A model generated the notes under the pieces. It was not told where the DNA came from and made no database searches. It worked only from the letters and a program-made list of their open reading frames with translations. A program made the translations under genes and the position numbers. Source: Mycolicibacterium fortuitum subsp. fortuitum (lineage in GTDB: Bacteria; Actinomycetota; Actinomycetes; Mycobacteriales; Mycobacteriaceae). Taken from it: DNA of 64,000 nt. Position 1 is the first letter of the stretch, and each line of letters opens with the position of its first letter. The DNA lies in assembly GCF_022179545.1 (NCBI RefSeq), contig NZ_AP025518.1, positions 2,604,001-2,668,000 on the forward strand, given 5' to 3'. Shown piece by piece: positions 27,356-36,711 of this stretch.

Positions 27356-29031
27356 TGAGCACCGAACTCGCGCCTCCCAAGCCCTTGGCCCCCGGCGGTC
27401 TGCGAGTTACCGCCCTGGGCGGAATCAGTGAAATCGGCCGCAACATGACGGTCTTCGAGCACCTTGGCAGGTTGCTCATCGTGGACTGCGGCGTGCTTTT
27501 TCCCGGACACGACGAACCCGGCGTCGACCTGATCCTGCCGGACCTGCGGCACGTCGAGGACCGTCTCGAGGACGTCGAAGCGCTCGTCGTCACCCACGCG
27601 CACGAGGACCACATCGGGGCCATTCCGTACCTGCTCAAACTGCGCCCGGACATCCCGGTGGTCGGTTCGAAGTTCACCATCGCCCTGATCCGGGAAAAGT
27701 GCCGTGAACACCGGATCAAGCCGGTGTTCGTCGAGGTCGCCGAACGGCAGAGCAGTCAGCACGGCGTGTTCGAATGCGAGTACTTCGCGGTGAACCACTC
27801 GATTCCCGGCTGTCTGGCCGTCGCGATCCACACCGGCGCAGGCACTGTGCTGCACACCGGTGACATCAAACTCGATCAGCAGCCGCTCGATGGGCGTCCG
27901 ACCGACCTGCCGGGAATGTCACGGCTCGGCGATGCCGGTGTCGACCTGTTCCTTTGTGACTCGACCAATTCCGAGCATCCGGGAGTCAGCCCGTCAGAGA
28001 GCGAGGTCGGCCCCACGCTGCACCGGCTGATCCGCGGTGCCGAGGGTCGCGTGATCGTGGCGTGCTTCGCCTCGAACGTCGATCGCGTGCAGCAGATCGT
28101 CGACGCCGCAGTGGCACTGGGCCGACGCGTTTCGTTCGTCGGACGCTCGATGGTGCGCAACATGGGCATCGCCCGCGAACTCGGCTACCTGCGCGTCGCG
28201 GATACCGACATCCTCGACATCGGCGCGGCCGAGATGATGCCGGCCGAGAAGGTCGTGCTGATCACCACCGGCACCCAGGGCGAGCCGATGGCGGCACTGT
28301 CGCGGATGTCACGCGGCGAGCATCGCAGCATCACGCTGACTGCCGGTGACCTCATCATCCTGTCCTCGTCGTTGATCCCGGGCAATGAGGAAGCGGTCTA
28401 CGGGGTCATCGACGCGCTGGCCAAGATCGGCGCCCGCGTCGTCACCAACGCCCAAGCGCGCGTTCACGTTTCCGGTCACGCCTATGCGGGTGAGCTGCTG
28501 TTCCTCTACAACGGGGTGCGGCCCCGCAACGTGATGCCGGTGCACGGAACCTGGCGTCACATGCGGGCCAACGCGGCGCTGGCCGCGAGCACCGGGGTTC
28601 CGCAGGAGAACATCGTGCTGGCCGAGAACGGTGTGAGCGTGGACCTCGTCGCGGGTAAGGCGTCGATCTCGGGTGCGGTGCCGGTCGGCAAGATGTTCGT
28701 CGACGGGCTGATCACCGGGGATGTCGGTGACGCGACGCTCGGCGAACGCCTCATCCTGTCTTCGGGTTTCGTGGCGGTGACGGTGGTCATCCACCGCGAG
28801 ACCGGAAAGCCGGCCGGGCCGGCTCATCTGCATTCGCGCGGGTTCTCGGAGGATCCGAAAGCGCTGGAACCGGCCGCCCGCAACGTCGAGCGCGAGTTGG
28901 AAAGCCTTGCGGCCGACAACATCACCGATCCGGCCCGCATCGCGCAGGCGGTTCGCCGCACGGTGGGCAAATGGGTGGGCGAGACCTACCGACGTCAGCC
29001 GATGATCGTCCCCACAGTCATCGAGATCTAG
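27355..29031 (+). CDS. rnj: Ribonuclease J
   Basis: RNase J is a metallo-beta-lactamase/beta-CASP enzyme with endo- and 5'-3' exoribonuclease activity used in rRNA maturation and mRNA decay. The 558-residue protein has the zinc motif HAHEDHIGA (about residues 81-89), NHSIPGCLAV, HTGDIKLDQ, and the beta-CASP motifs ending with VHVSGHAY. It matches Rv2752c. It is coupled to dapA by overlap at base 27355. A gap of 48 bases separates it from the next, leaderless gene. Confidence 0.96.
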
Positions 29032-29067
29032 CCGAATTTGGTGCCCGGACTGCCGCGTCCGGCCGGT

Positions 29068-29073
29068 TAGATT
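29068..29073 (+). promoter_or_regulatory. -10 element of the 29080 membrane gene
   Basis: TAGATT ends 6 nt before GTG 29080. This chooses GTG 29080 over TTG 29077. Confidence 0.45.
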
Positions 29074-29079
29074 GAGTTG

Positions 29080-29754
29080 GTGAGCCGTCCCGCACCGCAG
29101 GTGCCCTTTGAACGACGCCGTCCGCTTCCGCCGTTCAATTCGGTGGACGACGTGAAGCGAGTAGTGGAGTACCCGTACTTCCTTCGGCATCTACTCGTCG
29201 TAGGTGCTGTCTTGTGTGCGCTCGGGTTCCCTTGGGCGCTGTACGCGGTCGTGGTCCGCGAGCAGGGGCCCGACCCGATCGTCACCATCGTGTTCGTGGT
29301 GGCGCTCGCCACGGTCTTGGTGGGGGCAAGGCTCATGCCCCCCATCCTGATGCGGCGATTCTTCGACCGGGTGGCGCGTGGCGGAGTGCTGTGTGACGTA
29401 TGTCCGGCCGGTTTCCCCGACGACAAGACGGCGCTCTTGATCGACGCACGCTTGTCCGACGCACAGGCGGTGTACGTCCACGACGTGATGACCACCTGGC
29501 TCGGAAAGTGGGCTTCTGATCCGGCGGTCCGCGAGCAGGCAGGTGATCTGTTCGCGGACGGCCCGATTCGCAGTGCCGACGAGCTCGCCGGCCCAGCTGC
29601 GCGCGGTGGGTTCTTCGTTGCCCGCGATACCGATCCGCACAAGGGTTGGCGCCTGGTGTTGCCCGAGGAGAATCCGCGTGACCCGCACCGGCCGTACTCG
29701 AAAGGCCTTGTGGTCAAGGTCGATATGCCGAGCGTCGAGTCAGCCGGCAAGTAG
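29080..29754 (+). CDS. Membrane protein of unknown function, 224 residues
   Basis: The protein has two membrane helices (about residues 35-58 and 68-90) after a proline-rich N-terminus. A soluble C-terminal domain of about 130 residues follows, with a CDVCPAGFPDD segment near its start. The two cysteines (CDVC) might bind metal or form a disulphide, but no known domain is clear. It ends 15 bases inside the convergent 29740 gene. I recognise no family. Confidence 0.7.
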   Translation: MSRPAPQVPFERRRPLPPFNSVDDVKRVVEYPYFLRHLLVVGAVLCALGFPWALYAVVVREQGPDPIVTIVFVVALATVLVGARLMPPILMRRFFDRVARGGVLCDVCPAGFPDDKTALLIDARLSDAQAVYVHDVMTTWLGKWASDPAVREQAGDLFADGPIRSADELAGPAARGGFFVARDTDPHKGWRLVLPEENPRDPHRPYSKGLVVKVDMPSVESAGK

Positions 29755-30177
29755 CAGGACTCCGCCGGTCAGCAGTGCGATCACCTTGATGAGCTCGAAC
29801 CCGACGTAGTAGTAATGCGCCTGTGAGCGTGACTGCGCCTCCTCGCCGGGGGCGACGGCCAGCACCGCGTTGGAACGCTGAATCAACTTGGGTCGCACCG
29901 CGATCAATTGCACCGCCAGCGCCGCGACAGCAATCGCGAAGGCTGTGATCACGGCTGTGGTCGGGCGGTGTACGGCGAATACCCCGATGATGGCCACGGC
30001 GAATACGGTCTCCACCGCGTTGAGCGCGCGGAAAACCCTGCGCCCGATGCCGAGGCCGATCTGCAGGGTCACTCCAGGGGCCCGGAACTTGAGCGGCGCT
30101 TCGATGAATGAGATGGCCAGCACCATGCCGAGCCAGCAGAAGGCAACCGCGACCGCGACAGCCAGACCGGCATTCAT
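29740..30177 (-). CDS. Small four-helix membrane protein
   Basis: The 145-residue protein has four hydrophobic helices (about 2-25, 45-65, 72-92 and 122-142), and polar loops with the segments IEAPLKFRAPGV and RPKLIQRSN. This layout is that of small DUF4149-like or SdpI-like membrane proteins, but the assignment is not certain. ATG 30177 has GGGAGG 6 nt upstream. Its promoter region contains the dyad at 30240-30268, shared with the truncated haemoglobin gene. Confidence 0.7.
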   Translation of the reverse strand: MNAGLAVAVAVAFCWLGMVLAISFIEAPLKFRAPGVTLQIGLGIGRRVFRALNAVETVFAVAIIGVFAVHRPTTAVITAFAIAVAALAVQLIAVRPKLIQRSNAVLAVAPGEEAQSRSQAHYYYVGFELIKVIALLTGGVLLLAG

Positions 30178-30239
30178 CACATACCTCCCATCGGGCCGAC
30201 TGCTCGGCCACGCTTCCGGATCGCGCAGATCATGGCTAG

Positions 30240-30268
30240 AGTTTATACAACAAATAGTTGTAGAAACT
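30240..30268. promoter_or_regulatory. 29-bp dyad operator between the membrane gene and the truncated haemoglobin gene
   Basis: Arms AGTTTATACAAC (30240-30251) and GTTGTAGAAACT (30257-30268) are complementary at 11 of 12 positions around a 5-base AT-rich centre. The inner TACAAC-N5-GTTGTA is typical of MarR- or TetR-type sites. It lies between divergent genes that start at 30177 and 30311. Confidence 0.65.
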
Positions 30269-30310
30269 AGGGGTCGCGGGTCGCGACCGGCGCGGGAAGG
30301 GATCTGTCCG

Positions 30311-30715
30311 ATGGTTGAGGATCTGACCGGACGCGACGATGTGGAGCTGTTGCTGTGGCGGTTCTACGGCAAGGCTCTTTCTGACCCCGTGCTCGCCGAA
30401 CCGTTCGCCGAGCTGCGCGTCAAAGGGCTGCGTTCCCACATTCCCGTCATGAGCGACTTCTGGGAGACAGTGCTGTTCCGCGCCGGGCTCTACCACGGCA
30501 GCGCCCTGACCGTGCACCGGCAACTGCACGCCCGTCATCCGCTGTCGGCGCCGCATTTCGTGCGCTGGCTGACTCTGTGGACCGAGACCGTCGACGAGTT
30601 GTTCCAGGGCCCGCACGCAGAGCGTGCGAAGCTGCAGGCCGGGCGCATCGCCAAGGCCATGCACCGGAGACTGGCCGGCGTCGACGCCGCCGAACTCGAT
30701 GCTCTTGCGTGTTAA
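30311..30715 (+). CDS. Group III truncated haemoglobin
   Basis: The 134-residue haem protein fits the group III truncated globins: LLWRFYGKALSDPVLAEPF at the start, a CD-region tryptophan in MSDFWETVLF, and the proximal histidine in LSAPHFVRWLTLW (about residue 76). The RIAKAMHRRL helix ends the fold. The roles proposed for this class are oxygen or nitric oxide handling. GGAAGGGA lies upstream of ATG 30311. The gene converges with the methyltransferase gene and overlaps it by 4 bases. Confidence 0.87.
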   Translation: MVEDLTGRDDVELLLWRFYGKALSDPVLAEPFAELRVKGLRSHIPVMSDFWETVLFRAGLYHGSALTVHRQLHARHPLSAPHFVRWLTLWTETVDELFQGPHAERAKLQAGRIAKAMHRRLAGVDAAELDALAC

Positions 30716-31581
30716 CACTTCTCGGCGTAAGCGGTCCACTCGACCTGTGAGGCGGTCAGCTTGCGACCGGTGGGCGAAATGTATTGCTCAGTAAGGTAAT
30801 CCGGTCCAGCCTGTTCGATCAACCGCCAGCCGTAGGGCTCGATGAACGCGGCCACCCGATCCGGTTGCAGCCCGAATTGCCACAGTTGACTACGCACCCG
30901 GAACCGGCGATACAGCGACTCGGCGCCGTATCGATTGGTGCCGTCGATGAAATCGCCGCGGACATAGGTGAACCCCAACCGGCTTCCCGGCGCCGCCGAA
31001 CGGAGAAACTCGAACGTCGACGCGACTCCGTCGGCGGTCAGGTATTGCGTCACGCCCTCCCAGATGAAGAAGGTGCGGTGGTCGCCGCGGTGGCCATGCC
31101 TGGCGAGTTCGGCAGCCAAGTCATCGTTCTCGAAATCCACCGGGACCAGGTGTACAGACGGGGGAACAGCACCCAGCGCGCTGCGCACCACTGCGCGTTT
31201 GCGGTCGATGTTGACCGGTAGATCCACCTCGAACACCGGTACCGTGCTGTGTCGTGCGAGTCGGTAGGCCTTGGTGTCGAGGCCGGCGCCGAGAATCACC
31301 ACGGCGTCGATATGCGGCAGCGCCTCGGTGAGCTTGTCCCCGAGGTAGCGCTTGCGGCAGGTCAGGTTCGACCACAGCCCCGGGCCCGAGCGTTCGGTCG
31401 CCCGGATCAGAAGTCTGCGGACAACCGACCAGCGCGCGGTGCGGGTGAAGGCGCGGACACCGGCCGGCAGGAATGACAACGCCATGTCGTCGTCGACCAA
31501 CCGTCGCGGCACCGGTTCGTATTGTTCGACGGCGGCCAGCACCATTGGGCCCACGGCGGTTGCGGCGACGGGATTGCTCAT
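30712..31581 (-). CDS. SAM-dependent methyltransferase, LCM/TIGR00027 family (Rv2751-like)
   Basis: The 289-residue protein has the Rossmann SAM loop [15 protein letters not shown], an acidic VFEVDLPVN strand end, and [11 protein letters not shown]. These are typical of the mycobacterial putative S-adenosylmethionine methyltransferases related to leucine carboxyl methyltransferase. Its ATG at 31581 overlaps the SDR stop (ATGA), so it is coupled to that gene. The methyl acceptor is unknown. Synteny matches Rv2751. Confidence 0.88.
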   Translation of the reverse strand: MSNPVAATAVGPMVLAAVEQYEPVPRRLVDDDMALSFLPAGVRAFTRTARWSVVRRLLIRATERSGPGLWSNLTCRKRYLGDKLTEALPHIDAVVILGAGLDTKAYRLARHSTVPVFEVDLPVNIDRKRAVVRSALGAVPPSVHLVPVDFENDDLAAELARHGHRGDHRTFFIWEGVTQYLTADGVASTFEFLRSAAPGSRLGFTYVRGDFIDGTNRYGAESLYRRFRVRSQLWQFGLQPDRVAAFIEPYGWRLIEQAGPDYLTEQYISPTGRKLTASQVEWTAYAEKC

Positions 31582-32405
31582 CGTTTGTTGACGATGCCAG
31601 CATCCACAGGAAGTGTCACCCCGGTGATGTAGCGCGCCTGATCGGACACCAGCCATGCCACCGCATTGGCGACGTCTTCCGACTGGATCACCTGCACCGG
31701 CAGCGCATTGCTGAAATCGGTCGGTGCGTTGAGCTCCTCGGCGATGTGTTTGAGCCACCCGCGGGTGAACTCGTTGTTGATCATCGGGGTGTCCACGCCG
31801 GTGGGGTGGACGGTGTTGACCCGAATGCTGTGGGGAGCGAGGAAGTTGGCGTAGGCCCGCATCAACCCCACCACACCGTGCTTGGCCGCGGTGTAGCCCA
31901 CCGAGCCGCGGTCGCCGCCACCCACCCCGATCAGTCCGGCCGCGGAGCTGATCAACACGATCGATCCGCCGTCGCCCTGGCCGACCATGATCGGAATCGC
32001 CGCTTCGACGGTGTTGTGCACGCCGGTCAGATTGACGTCGATGACGTCGCGCCAGCCGTCCGCGCCCGACTGCATCGGGGCGATACCGGCATTGGCGACG
32101 ACGATGTCGAGCCGGCCGAGCTGGTCCACCCCGATTTGCAGGGCTTCGCGTAGGCCCTGCTCATCACGAACGTCAGCCTGCCGTGCCACGATGCGCCCGC
32201 CGGCCTGCTCCACGAGCGCGACCGTGGCGGCCAGATCCTCGGAAGTAGCCAGGGGATAGGGGACCGACTCGATCTGCTCGCACAGATCGACCGCGATGAT
32301 GTCGGCCCCGTCGGCGGCCAGACGCAGGGCCTCGGCCCGCCCCTGGCCGCGGGCGGCGCCGGTGATGAAGGCGACCTTCCCGGCCAGGGGAGCGGCAGCG
32401 CTCAT
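31578..32405 (-). CDS. Mycofactocin-type SDR family oxidoreductase (Rv2750-like)
   Basis: The 275-residue short-chain dehydrogenase has the nucleotide loop [20 protein letters not shown], and the catalytic S-Y-K as SSAAGLIG...YTAAKHG. The VDLCEQI and long loop before ADVRDEQ are features of SDRs linked to mycofactocin, in which NAD(H) stays bound; this is family knowledge. I chose ATG 32405 because GAAGAGA lies about 9 nt upstream; ATG 32414 is possible. A 32-bp repeat that copies this start region lies upstream. Confidence 0.85.
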   Translation of the reverse strand: MSAAAPLAGKVAFITGAARGQGRAEALRLAADGADIIAVDLCEQIESVPYPLATSEDLAATVALVEQAGGRIVARQADVRDEQGLREALQIGVDQLGRLDIVVANAGIAPMQSGADGWRDVIDVNLTGVHNTVEAAIPIMVGQGDGGSIVLISSAAGLIGVGGGDRGSVGYTAAKHGVVGLMRAYANFLAPHSIRVNTVHPTGVDTPMINNEFTRGWLKHIAEELNAPTDFSNALPVQVIQSEDVANAVAWLVSDQARYITGVTLPVDAGIVNKR

Positions 32406-32568
32406 CAGTGCCATCTCTTCTTCGCGCACGCGCTCATCAGCGTCATCTCTTCTTCGCGCACGCGCTCATCAGCGTCATCTCTTCTTCGCGCACGCGCTCA
32501 TCAGCGTCGTCTCTTCTTCGCGCACGCGCTCATCAGCGTCGTCTCTTCTTCGCGCAAGCGCTCATCAG
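32400..32568. repeat. 32-bp tandem repeat, 5.3 copies, replicating a translation start region
   Basis: The GCTCATCAG core recurs at 32400, 32432, 32464, 32496, 32528 and 32560, an exact 32-bp period. Read on the minus strand each unit has GCGAAGAAGAGATG, a Shine-Dalgarno-like purine run followed by ATG, the same as at the SDR gene start. The array joins the end of the monooxygenase gene to the SDR start. Because 32 is not a multiple of 3, successive ATGs fall in different frames. Confidence 0.96.
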
Positions 32569-32879
32569 CCGCGCAACTGGCCCTTGGCCGGGTCACCCGC
32601 CACCACGGGCTGCAACATTTTGATATCGGGGGCGCCGTCGAGCAGTTCGCCGATCGAGCCGAACAGGGTCCCGATGGCCGGTGCGGTGCTGTGGGTCTTG
32701 AGTGCGTCGGCGTCGGCCCACTGCTCGACGAAGACGAAGGTGCCGTCGGACTCGTGCAGCGAGTACAGCTGGCAGCCCGGCTCCTCGTGCACGGCCGCGA
32801 TGGCATTGGTGCAGGCCTCGCGCACGGCGTCGACGGACTCGGGCTTGGCCTTCATGGTGGCGACGACGACAACAGGCAT
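32565..32879 (-). CDS. Antibiotic biosynthesis monooxygenase (ABM) domain protein (Rv2749-like)
   Basis: The 104-residue dimeric ferredoxin-like-fold protein has the ABM pattern MPVVVVATMKAKPESVDAV...CQLYSLHESDGTFVFVEQWADADAL. Members oxidise quinol-like substrates without cofactor or act as small accessory proteins. GAGGAG precedes ATG 32879. The gene heads a minus-strand unit with the SDR and the methyltransferase. The 3' end overlaps the 32-bp array by a few bases. The co-orientation suggests a joint pathway on a small aromatic or alcohol substrate; this is inference. Confidence 0.86.
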   Translation of the reverse strand: MPVVVVATMKAKPESVDAVREACTNAIAAVHEEPGCQLYSLHESDGTFVFVEQWADADALKTHSTAPAIGTLFGSIGELLDGAPDIKMLQPVVAGDPAKGQLRG

Positions 32880-33025
32880 AGGTGCAGAACTCCTCGGTGA
32901 GTGCCGAAACTGGACGAGTGTCCACCCTAGGCGATCGGGCAGCGGATTCGGTTCGTATGGCTAAGTGTCTTTTGAGACCGTCTTGTGACCCGTGTGGCAG
33001 ATGGTGATTGTGGGGCATATGCGAC

Positions 33026-33031
33026 TAGGCT
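33026..33031 (+). promoter_or_regulatory. -10 element of ftsK, leaderless
   Basis: TAGGCT ends 7 nt before ATG 33039, fixing the ftsK start. Confidence 0.5.
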
Positions 33032-33038
33032 TGCGGTC

Positions 33039-35621
33039 ATGGCTAACAAGACCGCCGGCCGATCCGGAGCGCGTTCGAGCAGGTCAAACGCCAGCTCGCG
33101 GAATGGTTCGCGGCGTAAGGCGCCGGCCCGTTCAGGCCGCCCGGCTGCGCCGCGGCGCAAGCCCGCGCGCCGGCCGCAGACCTCGCCGGTCACTGTCGCA
33201 GGACAGAAGCTCGGTCAGGGCGCTCGCGCCGGCTGGTTGATGCTCGCCAAGGGCGCCGGCTCGACCGCTCGCTCGGTCGGTCGCGCCCGCGATATCGAGC
33301 CCGGTCACCGGCGTGACGGCCTGGCGCTCGCACTGCTGGGGATCGCGGTCGTGGTGGCCGCGAGCTCGTGGCTGCATGCGGCTGGCCCGGTGGGGCAGTG
33401 GATCGACACCGCGCTGCGCACGCTGGTCGGTGGACCGGTGGTGCTGGTGCCCGTCATCCTCGGAGTCATCGCGGTCGTGCTCATGCGGACCGAGCCGGAT
33501 CCGGACTCGCGCCCTCGGCTGATCCTGGGATCGGCCATGATCGCGCTGCCGTTGCTCGGCCTGTGGCACCTGTGGTCGGGATCGCCGCAGGATGCCATCG
33601 CACGCCAGCATGCCGCCGGATTCATCGGATTCGCCATCGGTGGGCCCCTGTCGGACGGCCTGACCGAGTGGATCGCTGCACCGCTGTTGTTCATGGGCGT
33701 GCTGTTCGGTCTGTTGCTGGTCACCGGGACGACGATCCGCGAGGTGCCGTCCACCCTGCGGGCCATGTTCAGCACGCGGGCCTTCCACGACGACTACGAC
33801 GACGAATATGACGAGTACGACGGTGAGTACGACGGGGACGATCTCGAAGACGACGGCTACGACGATCTGTCCGACGGCTACTACGACGACGACAACGCCC
33901 GGGGCGACGCGCGGGCCCAGACCTGGCCGACGGCCGCCATCGAGGCGCCCAAGGCCCCGACGGGTACGCCGATGGACAACTATCCATTGGTCGAGGACGC
34001 GCCGACTGTCCCCGAACCCACGGTCAAGCCGCGCCGCAAGAAGGCCGAAGCCAAACCGGAGCCCAAGCCCAAGCAGGACGACACCCTGGTCATGGACCGG
34101 GTGGTGGAGGGGCCGTACAACCTGCCCTCGATGGATCTGCTGATCGCCGGTGATCCGCCGAAGCTGCGCACGGCTGCCAACGATCAGATGACCGACGCCA
34201 TCACCTCGGTGCTCGAACAGTTCAAGGTCGACGCGGCCGTCACCGGCTGCACCCGCGGGCCGACCGTCACGCGCTACGAGGTCGAGCTCGGCCCGGGCGT
34301 CAAGGTCGAGAAGATCACCGCCCTGCACCGCAACATCGCCTACGCCGTGGCCACCGAGAGCGTGCGCATGCTCGCCCCGATCCCCGGCAAGTCCGCGGTC
34401 GGCATCGAGGTGCCCAACACCGACCGTGAAATGGTCCGGCTGTCCGACGTGCTCACCGCGCCGTCGACACGTCGCGACCACCACCCGCTGGTGATCGGCC
34501 TGGGCAAGGACATCGAAGGCGATTTCGTCTCGGCCAACCTGGCCAAGATGCCGCACCTGCTGGTGGCCGGTTCGACCGGCTCCGGTAAGTCCAGTTTCGT
34601 CAACTCGATGCTGGTCTCCCTGCTGGCGCGGGCCACCCCGGAAGAGGTCAGGATGATCCTGATCGACCCCAAGATGGTGGAACTGACGCCGTACGAAGGC
34701 ATTCCGCACCTCATCACGCCGATCATCACCGAGCCGAAGAAGGCTGCTGCCGCACTGGCCTGGCTGGTCGAGGAGATGGAACAGCGCTACCAGGACATGA
34801 AGGCGTCCCGGGTCCGCCACATCGACGTGTTCAACGAGAAGGTGCGCAGCGGCGAGATCAGCACACCCCTGGGCAGCGAGCGGGTCTACAAGCCCTACCC
34901 GTACATTCTTGCCATCGTCGACGAGCTCGCGGACCTGATGATGACCGCACCGCGCGACGTCGAGGACGCCATCGTGCGCATCACGCAGAAGGCCCGTGCC
35001 GCAGGCATCCACCTCGTGCTGGCGACCCAGCGGCCGTCGGTGGACGTCGTCACCGGTCTGATCAAGACCAACGTGCCGTCGCGGCTCGCGTTCGCGACCT
35101 CGTCGCTCACCGACAGCCGCGTCATCCTGGACCAGCCCGGCGCAGAGAAGCTCATCGGAATGGGCGACGGCCTGTTCCTGCCGATGGGGGCCAACAAGCC
35201 GCTGCGCATGCAGGGCGCCTTCATCACCGACGAGGAGATCCACGCCGTCGTCGAGGCCACCAAGTCCCAGGCCGAACCGGAGTTCGTCGAAGGCGTCACG
35301 GCGGCCAAGGCCGGTGAGCGCAAGGACGTGGACCCCGACATCGGCGACGACATGGACGTTTTCCTGCAGGCTGTCGAACTCGTGGTGTCCTCGCAGTTCG
35401 GGTCGACCTCGATGCTGCAGCGCAAGCTGCGGGTCGGGTTCGCCAAGGCCGGCCGCCTCATGGACCTCATGGAGACCCGGGGCATCGTCGGGCCGTCCGA
35501 GGGGTCAAAGGCGCGTGAGGTGCTCGTCAAGCCCGACGAGCTGGCGGGCACGTTGATGCTGATCCGCGGCGGGTCCGACGCCAACGGTGCCGACACCGAC
35601 GACGATCCCGACGAGTTCTAG
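33039..35621 (+). CDS. ftsK: DNA translocase FtsK
   Basis: FtsK pumps chromosome DNA at the division septum and activates XerCD dimer resolution. The 860-residue protein has a basic Arg/Ser-rich N-tail (1-50), four membrane helices (about 93-230), and a linker with a striking Asp/Glu/Tyr-rich tract (about 250-287). The motor follows: Walker A GSTGSGKS at 511-518 and a Walker B segment LAIVDELADL. The C-terminal gamma winged-helix (about 780-840; SSQFGSTSMLQRKLRVGFAKAGRLMDLME) reads KOPS sequences. The start is set by the leaderless -10; frame back to 32985 is rejected. Confidence 0.96.
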   Translation: MANKTAGRSGARSSRSNASSRNGSRRKAPARSGRPAAPRRKPARRPQTSPVTVAGQKLGQGARAGWLMLAKGAGSTARSVGRARDIEPGHRRDGLALALLGIAVVVAASSWLHAAGPVGQWIDTALRTLVGGPVVLVPVILGVIAVVLMRTEPDPDSRPRLILGSAMIALPLLGLWHLWSGSPQDAIARQHAAGFIGFAIGGPLSDGLTEWIAAPLLFMGVLFGLLLVTGTTIREVPSTLRAMFSTRAFHDDYDDEYDEYDGEYDGDDLEDDGYDDLSDGYYDDDNARGDARAQTWPTAAIEAPKAPTGTPMDNYPLVEDAPTVPEPTVKPRRKKAEAKPEPKPKQDDTLVMDRVVEGPYNLPSMDLLIAGDPPKLRTAANDQMTDAITSVLEQFKVDAAVTGCTRGPTVTRYEVELGPGVKVEKITALHRNIAYAVATESVRMLAPIPGKSAVGIEVPNTDREMVRLSDVLTAPSTRRDHHPLVIGLGKDIEGDFVSANLAKMPHLLVAGSTGSGKSSFVNSMLVSLLARATPEEVRMILIDPKMVELTPYEGIPHLITPIITEPKKAAAALAWLVEEMEQRYQDMKASRVRHIDVFNEKVRSGEISTPLGSERVYKPYPYILAIVDELADLMMTAPRDVEDAIVRITQKARAAGIHLVLATQRPSVDVVTGLIKTNVPSRLAFATSSLTDSRVILDQPGAEKLIGMGDGLFLPMGANKPLRMQGAFITDEEIHAVVEATKSQAEPEFVEGVTAAKAGERKDVDPDIGDDMDVFLQAVELVVSSQFGSTSMLQRKLRVGFAKAGRLMDLMETRGIVGPSEGSKAREVLVKPDELAGTLMLIRGGSDANGADTDDDPDEF

Positions 35622-35640
35622 CTTTGGGTGGCGGTCAGGG

Positions 35641-36660
35641 TCAGCACTTCTCAAACCGGCCGGACATGTTGCGTTCCAATGCTGTCGGTTCGTGGTCGGG
35701 TCGGTGCGCAAAGCATCCGCCGACGATGATCTCGACACTGCCGACCGTGCCGTGGGTGACGAGCTCTACGGGGTGGCCGAATCCCGTTGCCAGCTGGGCC
35801 ACTTCGACCGGAATGCTCAGCTGGTCGGGTTCGCTGTCGCGGCCTCCCGGCAGAGATACCTCCAGTTCCGTCGGTGCCGGGCGATACTTGCTGGTCGGGC
35901 CGGTCGATCCGCTGATCTGGCCGTAGGGGCGCACGGCGTCGCTGAGCTCGTTCCACAGCGCGATGATGTTGTCGTCCGGAGGATGTGGTGTCGATCGGTA
36001 GGAGTCCGGCCGGCTCGATTCACTCTCGACGACATTGATCACCCAGGAGGCGTCCGCCAGTCCGGGGACTTTCTGTTGAAGGTCCCGTGCCTGCCCGGCA
36101 GTGGCGTCGGGCTTCAAGTTGACGGTCACTCGCATCGCGTCGTCCCGCCACGACGTGACCACGGACTCCGCGACCGGTGACTGCGCGGCCTGCAGCCATG
36201 CGGAGAAGCCGTCGGCGATCCGGTCGCCGTCGGGAGTCCCCGGCCCGGCGCTGCGCCCGTAGCCGACGGAGGCCCTGGAGGTGTCGTCGAGATAGTTGCT
36301 CGGGCGCGGATGAGCGGGGTAGGTCAGAACCAGCTCCGCCGAGTTCGCCGTCTCGAACCCCGCGGCGCCGGCCAGGGCAACGAAAGTGCGACCGACCTCG
36401 GCGGCCTGCGCGGGGGTCGAACCTTCGTCGAGGGAAGCACGCACCGTGAAGCGTTCGCCGGAGGTGAAGTCGTTCTTGTAGTCCGGTTCGGCCTTCGACA
36501 CCCCGGGCAAGGAACTGATCTGTCGCGCGACGCTGTCGGCCTCCTCCTGCCGGTTTCCCATCAGCACGTCGCCGACCCACGCACAACCCGTCGTGGTGGT
36601 GCCGATCACCACGGCCGACGTGGCCAAGGCGGCCACTACCCGAACAGCGCTATCCCGCAT
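35641..36660 (-). CDS. Conserved putative lipoprotein, 339 residues
   Basis: The protein has a signal peptide with a weak lipobox (TTGC, cysteine about residue 26). The mature part is soluble with two repeated segments of mixed alpha/beta character, each containing a TVRASLDEG or TVNLKPDATAG-like strand. I do not recognise a named domain. ATG 36660 is used; no clear Shine-Dalgarno was seen. It lies tail-to-tail with ftsK, 20 bases apart, and upstream of argA on the same strand. Confidence 0.7.
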   Translation of the reverse strand: MRDSAVRVVAALATSAVVIGTTTTGCAWVGDVLMGNRQEEADSVARQISSLPGVSKAEPDYKNDFTSGERFTVRASLDEGSTPAQAAEVGRTFVALAGAAGFETANSAELVLTYPAHPRPSNYLDDTSRASVGYGRSAGPGTPDGDRIADGFSAWLQAAQSPVAESVVTSWRDDAMRVTVNLKPDATAGQARDLQQKVPGLADASWVINVVESESSRPDSYRSTPHPPDDNIIALWNELSDAVRPYGQISGSTGPTSKYRPAPTELEVSLPGGRDSEPDQLSIPVEVAQLATGFGHPVELVTHGTVGSVEIIVGGCFAHRPDHEPTALERNMSGRFEKC

Positions 36661-36711
36661 CAGTGATCGCCCCCGTCGTCGCTGCCACCCGTTACCCCCC
36701 AGCGCTGCCCT

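Noticed and set aside
32400..32568. Possible CRISPR array
   Set aside because: The 32-bp units are contiguous with no variable spacers and there are no cas genes; it is a tandem repeat.
33132..35243. 703-residue minus-strand open frame
   Set aside because: It is antisense to ftsK. High GC content at third positions leaves long open antisense frames; its Asp/His/Arg/Gly-rich composition matches a shadow and no domain is visible.
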